NCBI GenBank assembly: GCA_026386995.1 | Contig: JAPLMO010000011.1 | Location: 1 to 19,802 of the forward strand | Direction: 5' to 3' | DNA length: 19,802 nt | Origin: Planctomycetota bacterium | GTDB lineage: Bacteria; Planctomycetota; Phycisphaerae; FEN-1346 | Shown here: positions 1 to 9,600 of the stretch, piece after piece | Numbering within the stretch: the stretch's first letter is position 1 | How the letters are laid out: each line of letters begins with the position of its first letter | The notes under the pieces: generated by a model | The model's input: the letters and a program-made list of their open reading frames with translations, nothing else | Database searches by the model: none | What the model was told of the DNA's origin: nothing | Made by a program: the position numbers and the translations under genes

Positions 1-251
1 TGGACGTCGCATACGGCCACGACCTTGACCTCGTTGTTCCCGATGAACGTCCGCATGTCGCCCATCCCCTGAATGCCCATGCCGATGCATCCCAGCGCCA
101 AGCGGTTGGATGGCGCCGCCGAATCCCCAGCGCCAAAGACCGACGAAGAAACGAACGCGGGAAGGCCGATAGCACCGGCCAGGGTGCCAGATAGTTTCAG
201 GAATTGCCGACGGCTTGCGGAAAAGGAATCTGACTGTCGTCGTTCAGGCAT
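1..251 (-). CDS. Gfo/Idh/MocA-family oxidoreductase, Tat-exported (N-terminal part only)
   Basis: Reading the minus strand from ATG at 251 gives about 83 residues before the window ends. Residues 13-21 read SRRQFLKLS, a twin-arginine export motif, followed by a hydrophobic Ala/Gly stretch. After it comes NRLALGCIGMGIQG, a glycine-rich Rossmann turn, then a beta strand ending KVVAVCDV. That order is typical of the secreted Gfo/Idh/MocA NAD(P)-dependent sugar oxidoreductases common in Planctomycetes. An AGGGAGA ribosome site (about 259-265) precedes the ATG. It lies 86 bp downstream of the glycosidase-like pair on the same strand, so it is probably the third gene of a carbohydrate-processing operon. 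The catalytic domain is outside the window, so the substrate cannot be assigned. Confidence 0.85.
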   Translation of the reverse strand, partial: MPERRQSDSFSASRRQFLKLSGTLAGAIGLPAFVSSSVFGAGDSAAPSNRLALGCIGMGIQGMGDMRTFIGNNEVKVVAVCDV

Positions 252-337
252 TGGAAAATCTCCCTGCAAAGTGCGCTTAGTAATCCTCGAAAGCACTTCT
301 CGCCGAAGTGTATTCTCTCACGGTTACGGTGGCCGAG

Positions 338-2017
338 TCAAGGAAGCGGCGGACGAACGGCCGGGTTGGCGTTCTCCGCGTGATAGATCTTGATCAGCTC
401 AGCAAAGGCTTCCTTGCAGTGATCGTTTGGCTTCCCTCCGTTGGCCTTCAACTCGGCATCGAGCAACGCACGCAGGTATAGCACCCGCCAGCGCCAGCCG
501 TTGCGGGCTTGTGGCGTCAGCTTGGCGTCCACGCGCTGCACGATCGCGAAGGCATCTTCCGCGCCCGGGTCGGCCTGCGGTTTCGCCCCGCGCGAGGGAA
601 ACCAATCCAGGTCCAGTTTCACGACCTCCAACTCGCCGGGCCACCAACGCCAGTGATGGTTCTGTTCCAGCGTGGCGATTACCTTCACTATCTCGTCGAC
701 CACCTCCGGCGAATACTCGAAGGCGACGTATTCCCGCAGCGTTTGGGCCGCGGGCCGGTCGTTCCAGTACAATTGGCTCGACACGACCTTGGTGATGTCC
801 TCGTAAATGCCCTCGGAGTACGGGAAGCCGCCACTGCTGTGCTGCTTGACGGCATCCCACTGCTGCTGCGCCCTGCGCGAAAGCGGCGTGGCCCCGAAGC
901 CGCCCCAGGGAAACGTCTCGTGCATGCTGATCTCGGGAAACCCGACCATCGGCAACTTGCCGGGCATTGGGCGCGTCGTGCCTTCGGCCAGAATATAGTC
1001 GGCCCAGGGCTTCTTTGCGGCGAAGACGCGGGCAAGTCCCTGCCATTCGCCCTCGTCGAAGAACCACGTCGACAGGATGATCTTCGTCCCGGGCAGTTTC
1101 TTGCGGGCCAGCGCCGCCACCGGCTCCGCGGCCTTCAGGAAACCGTTGCTCCCCCAGGGCCGGCACTGCGCACAGCCGCAGCCGCCTTGGTCGTAGGGCC
1201 ATATCCACACGTAACGCGGCTGCAGATCGGCGCACCAGTCGAACTCCCCGCCGAGAACACCTAGGATGTACTCCATGCCGCCGGCCTTGCTCGGGCAGAC
1301 GGCACAGTCGTACCAACCGCCCCGCTTGCCGCTAGGATCGGCCCGCAACTGCGCGGGGGAGTTATTATAGGCTTCGTTGGCAATCACTCCCGGAACCACG
1401 TCCAGTCCGATGCGCTTTGCCGTTGCGCAGATGGCATGAAGACGATCGCGAAACGCCACTGCTTTTGGATCGTCAACGCCGTCAAAATGATGCATGTCGT
1501 ACCAGAAGGCAATTGCGTTGTACCCCCACAGCCCGAGGTCTTCCACGTACTGTTGCACTTCCTCAACAGGCGCATCGTGGTAGAAGTTGTGGAAGTGGGT
1601 GGCGAAATAGATGCCGCGGATCGGTTTTTGCGGCAAGGAGGTCCCGCGCCACGCCCCGGTCGTGAATCCTCCTTGGTCGTAGCGGCTGGTCCGCAGGAAC
1701 TTGCCCACGCCGTAGAGCAACCCCCGCTCGTCGTTGCCGGCGATCCGCACGCATCTGCCGGAGCGGTCTTCGACCACGAAACCCTCGGCACCAATGCCGG
1801 CTGTAATCGCCAATTCAACCGTCAGCGGCGCATCGCCCACCGTGATAACTCTGGCCTCGCACCGCTGTTGGATTTGACGGGCGAACACCCGCCCGATGTT
1901 CTCGACCACCGGGCCAGGCTTCGGCGGAAGCACCAGCCGAACCGACTTCGTCGCCTCGGCATACAACGGCGGCGCAAGCCACGCGAGCAGAAGACAGAGG
2001 CAAAGCATGCTCTTCAT
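338..2017 (-). CDS. Secreted glycoside-hydrolase-like protein, paralogue 1
   Basis: 559 residues from the preferred ATG at 2017. The frame is open upstream to 2053, but starting at 2017 puts a classic signal peptide (MKSMLCLCLLLAWLAPPLYA) at the N-terminus, behind an AGGGA site. Residues about 25-125 resemble the small alpha/beta N-terminal domain found before the barrel in GH20 and GH67-like enzymes (ending DERGLLYGVGKFLR). A probable TIM barrel follows, beginning RGIYFATHFHNFY. A cysteine-rich loop, GGCGCAQC, lies in mid-barrel and may bind metal or form disulphides. It is 37 bp downstream of a paralogue in the same orientation. Catalytic residues cannot be assigned from sequence alone, so the substrate is unknown; an alpha-glucuronidase or hexosaminidase-like fold is inferred. 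Likely exported to periplasm or surface for polysaccharide breakdown. Confidence 0.8.
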   Translation of the reverse strand: MKSMLCLCLLLAWLAPPLYAEATKSVRLVLPPKPGPVVENIGRVFARQIQQRCEARVITVGDAPLTVELAITAGIGAEGFVVEDRSGRCVRIAGNDERGLLYGVGKFLRTSRYDQGGFTTGAWRGTSLPQKPIRGIYFATHFHNFYHDAPVEEVQQYVEDLGLWGYNAIAFWYDMHHFDGVDDPKAVAFRDRLHAICATAKRIGLDVVPGVIANEAYNNSPAQLRADPSGKRGGWYDCAVCPSKAGGMEYILGVLGGEFDWCADLQPRYVWIWPYDQGGCGCAQCRPWGSNGFLKAAEPVAALARKKLPGTKIILSTWFFDEGEWQGLARVFAAKKPWADYILAEGTTRPMPGKLPMVGFPEISMHETFPWGGFGATPLSRRAQQQWDAVKQHSSGGFPYSEGIYEDITKVVSSQLYWNDRPAAQTLREYVAFEYSPEVVDEIVKVIATLEQNHHWRWWPGELEVVKLDLDWFPSRGAKPQADPGAEDAFAIVQRVDAKLTPQARNGWRWRVLYLRALLDAELKANGGKPNDHCKEAFAELIKIYHAENANPAVRPPLP

Positions 2018-2054
2018 GGCAACGATTCCCTTGCTGAGTCTTCGGGATCGCACA

Positions 2055-3719
2055 TCATTTCACCTGCGGCGGCTTGATGGGCATCGAATGGGCGTTCTCG
2101 GCATGATAGATCCGCGTTAGCTCCTCGAAAGCCTCCTTCAGCGCCGCTCCTTCCCTCCGTCCGTGCCGGTCGAAAAGCTCCTTGTCGATCAACGCGCGCA
2201 AGCAAAAGATCCGCCACCGCCAGGCACTCTTGGCCTGGGACGTCAGTTTGGCCTCGGCCTGTTGGACCGACGCAAACGCCGCAACCGCGCTCGGGCCGAT
2301 GCGGTTCCGCAGATGGTTCTTTTCCAACGTTTCCACCACTGCCGCCAATGGCTCGACAACCTCCGGCCCATACTCGAAGGCGATGTACTCCTTGACCGTC
2401 TCGGTGGCGGGCCGCGCCGGATCCCAATAAAGCTGACTGCAAATGACCTTGTTCAAGTCCTCGTAGATTCCTTCCGAATAGGGGAAACCGCCGGCGAGCT
2501 TCTTTTGGGTCTGGTGCCACAGCCGCTGGAACCGTTCCGGCAGCGGATTGGCCCCGTAGCCGCCCCAAGGCCCTTGCCCCCACATGCTGATCTCGGGGAA
2601 GTTCAGCAGCGGCAGCCCGCCGGGCACGCCTGTTTCCAGCGGATAGCGGGGGAAATCCTCATGGGCGTCGGCTTGAATGTAGTCGACCCAACTCTTGTCC
2701 TCGGCAATCGCCTTGGTCAACCCTTCCCATTCGCCGCAGGGCGGCGAGTCGTAGGTCCAGGTGGAAAGAATGATCCGCGCTCTGGGGAATTTCGTCCGCA
2801 CGCTCGCGCTCAACTCGCGGCAGAGCTTGGGATACCCCCGCGCGCCCCAGGGCCAACAGTTGTTGCAGCCGCAGCCGCCTTCATCGTAAGGCCAGTAGTT
2901 GATATAGTCCAGGCCCACGTCGGCGAACTCGTCCAACAGGCGCTCCCAATCCCGCAGGAGCCACTCGTGCGCCTGCGCCTTGGCCGGACAAAGCTGCACG
3001 CCGAAGTTCCCGTGCCGGCCCAAAGGATCTGGCACCGGGGTGTTGCGCAGTTCTTTAGGCGAGGACTTGAACGCATCGTTGGCCGCCTCGATCAGGCCCA
3101 CGCGCATCCCTGCTGCATGGGCCGCCCGCGTAATCTCCTTCAGTCTGTCCAATGATCGCCGCGCGGCCGGGTCGTCAAAACCGTTGAACTGCCAGTGGGG
3201 AAAATGGATCACGAGCGAATTGACTCCCCAGAGAGCCAAGTCTTCGACATACCGCCCGACTGCATCGATCGGCGCCACTTCGTAGAAGTTGCCGAAGTGC
3301 GTGGCGAAATAGACGCCGCGGACCGGGCAGGCCGGCACGGACGTGCCGCGCCACGCTCCTGGGCTGAATCCGCCCTGGTCGTAGCGCGAGGTGCGCAGGA
3401 ACTTGCCCACGCCGTAGAGCAGCCCCCGCTCGTCGTAGCCGGCGATCCGCACGCCGCCGCCGGGGCGGTCCTCAATACGGTAGCCTTCGGCGCCAATGCC
3501 GGGTGCAATCGCCAATTCCACCGTCAGCGGCGCATCGCCTGCCGTGATAACCTTGGCCTCGCACCGCTGTTGGATTTGACGGGCGAACACCCGCCCGATG
3601 TTCTCGACAACCGGGCCAGGCTGCGGCGGAAGCACCAGTCGAACCGACTTCGTCCCCTCGGCATGTAACGGTGAGGCAAGCCAACCGAGCAGAAGACCGA
3701 TGGATAGCAGTCTACTCAT
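2055..3719 (-). CDS. Secreted glycoside-hydrolase-like protein, paralogue 2
   Basis: 554 residues from ATG 3719, chosen because an AGGA site lies 7 nt upstream and the protein then starts with a signal peptide (MSRLLSIGLLLGWLASPLHA). In-frame starts further out, at 3749 and 3809, would put polar residues ahead of the signal peptide. The architecture matches the downstream paralogue: a GH20/GH67-like N-terminal domain at residues 25-125, then a barrel (RGVYFATHFGNFY) with the cysteine loop GGCGCNNC and the shared motif GGFPYSEGIYEDL. The N-terminal domain is nearly identical to its neighbour, whereas the barrel is much more diverged. First gene of the probable three-gene operon. Function beyond secreted carbohydrate-active enzyme is not assigned. 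Confidence 0.8.
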   Translation of the reverse strand: MSRLLSIGLLLGWLASPLHAEGTKSVRLVLPPQPGPVVENIGRVFARQIQQRCEAKVITAGDAPLTVELAIAPGIGAEGYRIEDRPGGGVRIAGYDERGLLYGVGKFLRTSRYDQGGFSPGAWRGTSVPACPVRGVYFATHFGNFYEVAPIDAVGRYVEDLALWGVNSLVIHFPHWQFNGFDDPAARRSLDRLKEITRAAHAAGMRVGLIEAANDAFKSSPKELRNTPVPDPLGRHGNFGVQLCPAKAQAHEWLLRDWERLLDEFADVGLDYINYWPYDEGGCGCNNCWPWGARGYPKLCRELSASVRTKFPRARIILSTWTYDSPPCGEWEGLTKAIAEDKSWVDYIQADAHEDFPRYPLETGVPGGLPLLNFPEISMWGQGPWGGYGANPLPERFQRLWHQTQKKLAGGFPYSEGIYEDLNKVICSQLYWDPARPATETVKEYIAFEYGPEVVEPLAAVVETLEKNHLRNRIGPSAVAAFASVQQAEAKLTSQAKSAWRWRIFCLRALIDKELFDRHGRREGAALKEAFEELTRIYHAENAHSMPIKPPQVK

Positions 3720-4038
3720 CACACAGTCCTGTCTACGAATACTGTTCATGGGCTTGTTGTCACTTGTCGCCTGCGGCTTTGACGTAGCGGGCATCCGAAT
3801 ACGGCACACCTGCGACCTTCCATGAGAACCGTTGCCGTGTCAAGACGGAATCGTCGCCGTGGCTTCCTGCGTGGAAGCGGTTCAACCTCGCCAGTTCGAC
3901 AGAAGCATTTATCCCCACATTCCTTGAGGAACAGCAGGGGTTTCATGATTCAGCCGAGGCTACGCCGCGTCCCGGTAGTAGCTCTTGAGCAGGTTCCGCC
4001 ACACAGACAAGGAGACTTTCCCTCTTCGAACGGGGACC
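3720..4038. other. Geneless interval upstream of the glycosidase operon
   Basis: About 320 bp with no ORF that I can support on either strand. It must hold the promoter of the minus-strand glycosidase operon, but I could not pick out a convincing -35/-10 pair. On the minus strand short open pieces such as RNLLKSYYRDAA are interrupted by stops, which could be decayed coding sequence. Confidence 0.4.
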
Positions 4039-4485
4039 TCACTTCTTTCCACCCAGCATCTCAAGACGTTGGCGGGCCTCGCGCTTGCCCAGGCGGCGGA
4101 CAGCTGCCAGGCCGGGCAACTGTTTCTGCCTCGGCCGCGACTTGCCGGATTCCCAGGAGTAGATCGTCAGCGCTGCGACGCCCACGAGCCTGCCGAAATC
4201 CTTTGCTGAAAGGCCGAGGCGGGCGCGCTGGGCCTTGACGCTTCGCGCGGAGAACCGCACCCCTTTGGTCTCTTGCGGTAGCGGGGGCGGGCTTGCGACC
4301 CGGCGCTGTTCCTGCTTCTCCAGGAAGGCGATGGTGTGCGCGAGGGCGGCCACCTGACGCTTCAGAGCGGCGATGTCGCGCCGGTGCTGGGCCGTGAGCC
4401 GCCGGGTCTTCTGGGTCTGGCCTCTGATCTCGCGACGGGCCAGGCGGCGGATATTTTCGTTCAAGAGGCTGGCGAGGTTGGCCAT
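4039..4485 (-). CDS. HTH (XRE-like) transcriptional regulator with N-terminal coiled coil
   Basis: 148 residues from ATG 4485, selected because AGGAG sits 7-12 nt upstream; the frame is open 60 nt further but only to a TTG. Residues 1-55 are basic and heptad-like (LASLLNENIRRLARREI, later DIAALKRQVAALAH), suggesting a coiled coil for dimerisation. Residues about 80-130 form a helix-turn-helix of the XRE/Cro type: LGLSAKDFGRLVGVAALTIY followed by SWESGKSRP. This layout is a recognisable small family of bacterial DNA-binding proteins with no known target. It faces away from a small ORF at 4900 and lies near a recombinase remnant, so it may belong to a mobile element or a decayed genomic island. 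Confidence 0.8.
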   Translation of the reverse strand: MANLASLLNENIRRLARREIRGQTQKTRRLTAQHRRDIAALKRQVAALAHTIAFLEKQEQRRVASPPPLPQETKGVRFSARSVKAQRARLGLSAKDFGRLVGVAALTIYSWESGKSRPRQKQLPGLAAVRRLGKREARQRLEMLGGKK

Positions 4486-4899
4486 TCCTTCACTCCTTCT
4501 GCGGGCAAGCGGTCCTTTGGCTCCTTTGGTGCAAGCGATTGCCAATCATGCCAAGAAAGTCGGGGTGCGGCAAGCATCTTCCTCGAAACGAAGGTGCGGA
4601 TGGCTCAGGCTGAGGGGCAAGGTGAACCCGTCCCGGAAGGGCTGGAATGTACAAGTGGGTCACCTTGCATTCCACGGGTGGGGCCGTCCGCCACCTCCGG
4701 TGCGCACGCTGCCGCCGCAGAGAAGGTCGATGGGCCGCCCAGCCCCCCAGGCGTCCGGGCACAGGTGGTTCCCCAGGCGCCAATCACCCCAGGCGAATAG
4801 CCCGAGCTCGCACATTCTGCCTTCCGGCCTCCGGCCGCAGGCGAGCATGCGATAAGGCAGATGGCTCGCTCAGGCAATAACGCGGTGGAGGTGATTGGC
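4486..4899. other. Interval between divergent HTH and small ORF
   Basis: About 410 bp between two divergently transcribed genes. Several frames are open because of high GC, but none shows a ribosome site together with protein-like composition. Presumably it contains the divergent promoters; I see no clear -10 element. Confidence 0.35.
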
Positions 4900-5127
4900 A
4901 TGAAGGGAACCACCAGCGAAGGCCGGACGCCCAGTGCGGGCTGCGGCCAGCAGTCAGGGCCAGGGCAGACCTGTCCCATGCGGCTTCCGATAGTCCGAAT
5001 CCGTGGCCGCCTGTATTATCGGGACGACCGCTTGCAGGAATTCCGGGCCGTGGACGCCCCGTGGGACCGAGTGCCCTTTGAGGTCATGGTCTGGGCACGG
5101 GCCATCCTGGGCAAGTGGCCGGACTGA
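4900..5127 (+). CDS. Small uncharacterised protein with YYRDDRLQEFR motif
   Basis: 75 residues. The start at 4900 is supported by a strong GGAGGT site at 4887-4892, seven bases upstream. The first 25 residues are low-complexity (Gly/Ser/Pro/Gln). The last 50 look like a real folded segment: LPIVRIRGRLYYRDDRLQEF followed by RAVDAPWDRVPFE. I recognise this pattern, a basic beta hairpin then RDDRL.E.R.VD.P.DR, from short uncharacterised bacterial proteins, often in accessory regions, but I know no function for it. The codon positions are GC-rich like the neighbours. Its closeness to a broken recombinase suggests mobile-element cargo. A shorter start at 4978 has no ribosome site. Confidence 0.5.
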   Translation: MKGTTSEGRTPSAGCGQQSGPGQTCPMRLPIVRIRGRLYYRDDRLQEFRAVDAPWDRVPFEVMVWARAILGKWPD

Positions 5128-5313
5128 ACCGGCCCGGCCAGAATATCCGGGCAGAACGTATGCCGGAGCCGCTGGGACGCAAGCCGCCGCCCGGTTATTG
5201 GGGCCTTGGGTGATTGGCTCGGCGGCGGCCGGTGGGGCTGGCTGGAGGCCACCCTCACCGAATGGGAGGGAGGATGCCGCAGACATGAACCTGCGGCTGG
5301 GCACGTGTACGCG

Positions 5314-5856
5314 CTAGGGATACCGGCGGTCCCCTGAACAGAAGCCGTGGTGTCTGATGGCATAGGCGAACAGCCTGTGCAGGATCTCACGGATGCCGTT
5401 GGCGGTCTTGGCCGCCAAGTAGGTTCGCTTGATGCGGGAGTCGAGGAATCGGTTGATGACCGCGGGCGTCACATCCTCGAGGAACCGTGCCTGGACATGG
5501 TCAACGGTGTACTTGTCGGGCCAAAGCTTCGCCCGCCGTCTGTTGAGGTTTCCCGGCGGCCTGATCTTGAGAGATCCGCAGACCTCGCCGAAGACGTTTC
5601 TCAAACGGCTCACGTCCTTGCGGTAGGAATTGTGGGTCTGTTTCGTCTTCATGTGTCCGCAGAACGCGTCAAGCAAAGTGGGCAGCGGGAGTCGGCTGGT
5701 CTCTGGCAGATTCCTTGTCGGTAGTTCACGCTCGATCTGTCGGACCTTGTCGCGGGTGATCCGTTCACTGTTCGTGCCGAGGTATATCCTGGCCTGTAGG
5801 CCGTTCGAGCGTTGGCCAATCTGCGATCTGCTACAGATTCTGTCTACGCGAGCCAT
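5314..5856 (-). pseudogene. Tyrosine recombinase (phage-type integrase) fragment without catalytic domain
   Basis: 180 residues from ATG 5856; a GTG at 5895 could extend it by 13. The sequence contains an N-terminal arm and a SAM-like core-binding domain (THNSYRKDVSRLRNVFGEVC, later NGIREILHRLFAYAIRHHGF). Such residues normally lead into the catalytic half with its Arg...His-x-x-Arg...Tyr residues, making proteins of about 380-420 residues. Here the frame reaches GDRRYP and then stops at 5314. None of the minus-strand frames beyond it contains an integrase catalytic motif, so the catalytic domain has been lost by deletion rather than by a simple stop mutation. It probably marks one end of an old integrated element that also carried the adjoining small genes. 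Confidence 0.75.
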
Positions 5857-6168
5857 GACAGCCTCAGCACCTCTGGCACCTTTTTTGCCAGGCACAGAGT
5901 TTAGCGGAGGCTGTCCCGCAGGTACTTACGGGTGGCTGACGTGCCGGTTATTTGCGGGAAAGACAGGTCTGATTCAGGTAGGGTCCATGTGCCGCGTTTT
6001 CCCCCGCCACCCGCCGCAGTTGTCGCCGGCAGCAGCTGCTATTTGTGTTTCCTGTGGTAAGAGCAGACCGGGTGTGGTTACGATAAAAAGTTAGCCTTGG
6101 GTCCCGTGTGGCCTTAAGCGGATGATCATATGGAACCGTTCTGCTCATTATGCCGCCCTGTGCACGCG
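5857..6168. other. Geneless interval left of the truncated exported-protein gene
   Basis: About 310 bp with no supportable coding region. The short minus-strand frame at 5948-6208 lacks a ribosome site and protein-like composition. No tRNA or obvious attachment-site repeat was seen next to the integrase remnant. Confidence 0.35.
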
Positions 6169-6600
6169 ATGAGCAAGCCCCTCGCCATTTTCGTCTTTGT
6201 TTTGTCACTTCTTGTTCCTAAGACCGTCTTGGCGCATCAGCCGCGGATTGTGGAAAGTGGTCCGGCGGATATATGTCAACCGGAAGTGTCGCAGGCTTTT
6301 TACGGCGAACTCACCGGCGCGCCGGTGGAATACCGGATTCAGTCGGCCGAAGCCTTCCGCCTCTACGTCGGCATTCTGGTGCCGGACGTTCCGGAAGCGA
6401 GGAAGGATATTTCCGTCGAAATCTTCCGCATCACTCCGAATGGAAACGAGGCTGTGGTGCTTCTCGACGGAAAAGCGTTCGAGTGGACGCCGTTCTTTGA
6501 AGAGTTTGCTCAAGACAACTACTTCTGGGGGCCGGAATACAAGGCGGAGGATTCCCAGAAAGGCGTGGAACTTAGGGGACGAACGACTCGGTACGCGTGA
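6169..6600 (+). pseudogene. Exported uncharacterised protein, 3' end replaced by RHS DNA
   Basis: Starting at ATG 6169 gives a signal peptide (MSKPLAIFVFVLSLLVPKTV ending before AHQ). The mature part reads HQPRIVESGPADICQPEVSQ, then AFYGELTGAPVEYRIQSAEA and, later, EFAQDNYFWGPEYKAE. I recognise this as a family of small exported beta-rich proteins of about 200-220 residues whose C-terminal part continues with a Tyr/Ile/Arg-Val-Trp strand and an Asn-Asn-Asp segment. Here homology stops near 6572. After that the DNA is RHS sequence read in another frame, adding RTTRYA and a stop. About one third of the protein is missing. No strong ribosome site precedes 6169; 6130 is an alternative start. Function of the family is unknown to me. 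Confidence 0.65.
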
Positions 6601-9600
6601 CCTATTACCTCGACGGCCAGGTCAAAACGCGGACCGACCAGGCCGGCCTTGTGTTGACCTATTCTTACGACTCGCTACGCCGCAAGATCGGCGAGCAGGT
6701 CACCGACTGGAACAACGGTCCCGCCGACGATACGGTCCAGTCCCTTGGCACCGACTACGATGGCCTGGGACGCGTCGAGAAAGTCACCGCGTACGGCGCC
6801 AACGCTTTGGTCCTGAACCAGGTCCAGTACGCCTTTGACGACATGGGCCGTCTGAAGCGTGAGTACCAGGCCCATACCGGCGAAGTGGACCCCGATACCA
6901 CGCCGTACGTCGAGTACACGTATTATGCCCCCCTGAACGGGACCGTCTACGACAAATGCCTGCGCCTGGTATCGACGCGCTACCCCAACGGCCGCATCGT
7001 CCACGCGACGTACGGCTCGAGCGGCACCGTGCCTGACGCCCTCTCGCAACTGGCGGCCTTTAACGAAAACGACGGCGGCACGCCGGGCAATCCGCTCGCC
7101 CAGTTCGCCTACAACGGCATCGCACGCATGGTCAAGGAGACGCACCTTGCCGGCGGCACGGCCGTCATGTCGCTCGACTACACGAGTTCATCCGGCGGCG
7201 CGGCTGCGCCCTATCCCGGAATCGACCGCTACGGCCGCATCGCCTGGCAGACCTGGAAAAAGAGCGACGGCACACCTCTCGACCGCTACTTCTACGGCTA
7301 CGATAACGCTTCCAACCGCATCTGGCGGGGCGAACGCACGAACCTAACCGGGCTTGCAGGGCGGGACGAGGCCTACGCTTATGACGGCCTGGGACGCCTC
7401 ACGAAGGCCGTGCGCGGCATCTTGGGCAACGGCGGCAGCGGCGGATCGCCCATCTGCCCGATTGCCGGCGATTGCGCGGGATCTGGCGGTGTTCCAAACG
7501 GCCAGGTGGACTCCTCCGATCAGAGCGTTTGGTCCTATTGGTCCGGCGATCCCGGCTCGTGGTTTCAGGGCGACTTCAACGGCGACGGCATCGTGAATAG
7601 CACTGATGCTACTCTTGGGACCGACAACCTCAACCTGAATACGCGGTCCGTTTCCCGCACCTGGCAGTGGTCCCTCGACTCCGTGGGCAACCCTGGCAGG
7701 GCAAGCCTGCCGTGGCTTGACCGCTGGACGGAGTACCGGGAAGATGCGGGCGACGGCACGGCGTGGGACCTCGTGCAGGCCCGCTCGCACAACAAGGCCA
7801 ACGAGATCGACACCAACGACGTTCACTCCGACACGCCGGGCAACGCCATTGCCGCATCACAGGGGGACAACTGGATCGACCCGAAGTACGATGCCGCAGG
7901 CAACATGAGCCAGGCGCCCGTGCCGGGGGCGGAGACGACTCGCCAGCACTATAAGTTCGATGCCTGGAACCGGCTGGTCGAGGTCCGGGCCGACAGCACC
8001 GGCACCCCCGGCACACCCGGCGCAATCGTCGCCACGTACCGCCATGATGCCACCGGGCGGCGTATCCGCAAGTTGCTGGGCACTGACCCGGTGACGGCGC
8101 TCGACTACTATCACAATAGCGGTGGCCAGATCATCGAGGTCCGCAAGGGCGGCTCGGAATATCCGCTGGAACAGTACCTCTGGTCTCCGCGGTACGTGCA
8201 CGCGCCGGTCATGAGGTGGCGCGACGGCAACACCGACGGCGACCTGGAGGATGAAGGCGATTCGACGCTGTACTACTGCAATGATGCCAACATGAACGTG
8301 ACGGCCCTGGTCAACACCTCCGGCACGGTGGTCGAGAGGTATCTGTATGAGCCGTACGGCAAGGTCACGATTTATGACGGTTCCTGGGCCAACCCTTCGA
8401 GCACGTCGGCCGTCTCCAACGAGGTTCTCTTCACCGGCCACCGGCTGGATCCGGAATCGGGGCTTTACACCACCCTGTATCGGCCGTATCATCCCACGCT
8501 GGGCGACTGGACCGGCCGTGACCCGAAGGGGTACGTGGATGGGATGAGGTTGTATGAGTATGTGGGCAGCTGTCCCCTGAGCCGCATGGATGCGATGGGG
8601 TTGGAGAAGTCCCTCTCTGAGGCAGCTTGGGATGCCTTCCGCTCAATGTGGACTTCTAACGAATCCCCGACTGAGAGGAGGAAAAGCCTAGCGCGAGATT
8701 ATGAGGCGGCGGCACCTGAGCCGGTGTTCGTCGTCAGGGTGGACCCCAACGCGAGCAAGGTCACCCAGTTTCAGCAGAAGATAGCCGCCGTGCCCGTTGC
8801 CGGGAATCTGACAAGCGCGTATAATGAGCACGCATATAGGAACAATGATGTCGCCGCTCAGGGTTATCTGTTGAACGCGGCGGCAGATGCCTGTTTTGTG
8901 TTGGGGAGTGGGGCTGGCGGGGCGGCGGCAGGAGTACGGGCAACCGCTAATGTGGTTGCGGCCACAAGGTCGGCGGCGGCCAGTAAAACGGCGGCCCCCG
9001 CGGCACCGGCCGAGGCAGCGGAGGGAATGGCTCCCAAGCCGGTTTCAACGCCTGTCTCCGGGGCGGACATGCCAGCGGGGAGCCTGCGGGGACCCGCGAA
9101 GCCGACAAGCGCCCCGGTAGAAGGCCCTGCGGCTGCCCCGACTACGGAGCCGGTTCTTCAGGGGTGTTTCCCGGCGGGTACCTTGATTGATGCGGGGGAG
9201 GGGCCTAAGCCCATTGAGACGGTCTGTGAAGGCGAAGAGGTGTGGGCATGCAATCCTGAGACGGGTAGGTGGGAACTCAAGCCTGTCGTTATGCCGATGA
9301 CGCAACACTACGCAGGCGATATCGTCAACCTGACAGTTGGCGACGAGTCGATTGAGGCAACCGGAAACCATCCGTTTTGGGTAGTGGCTGGGCCAGGGCT
9401 TGCAGAGAGGCATCCGGCCTGCGACGTTTACGAGCAAGAGCGAGGCTTGACCAAGAAGGGCCGTTGGGTAGAGGCAAGAAGCCTTTGCGTTGGCGACGTT
9501 TTGTGCCTAAGGAATGGAGCCGACGCCACGATTCTGGCTCTCTCAACCCGGCATGGCAGCATGGCAGTTTACAATATCGTGGTTGATGGGCTTCACACTT

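Noticed and set aside
509..1264. Plus-strand ORF of 251 residues opposite the first glycosidase-like gene
   Set aside because: It is the antisense frame of a clearly real gene with signal peptide and paralogue support.
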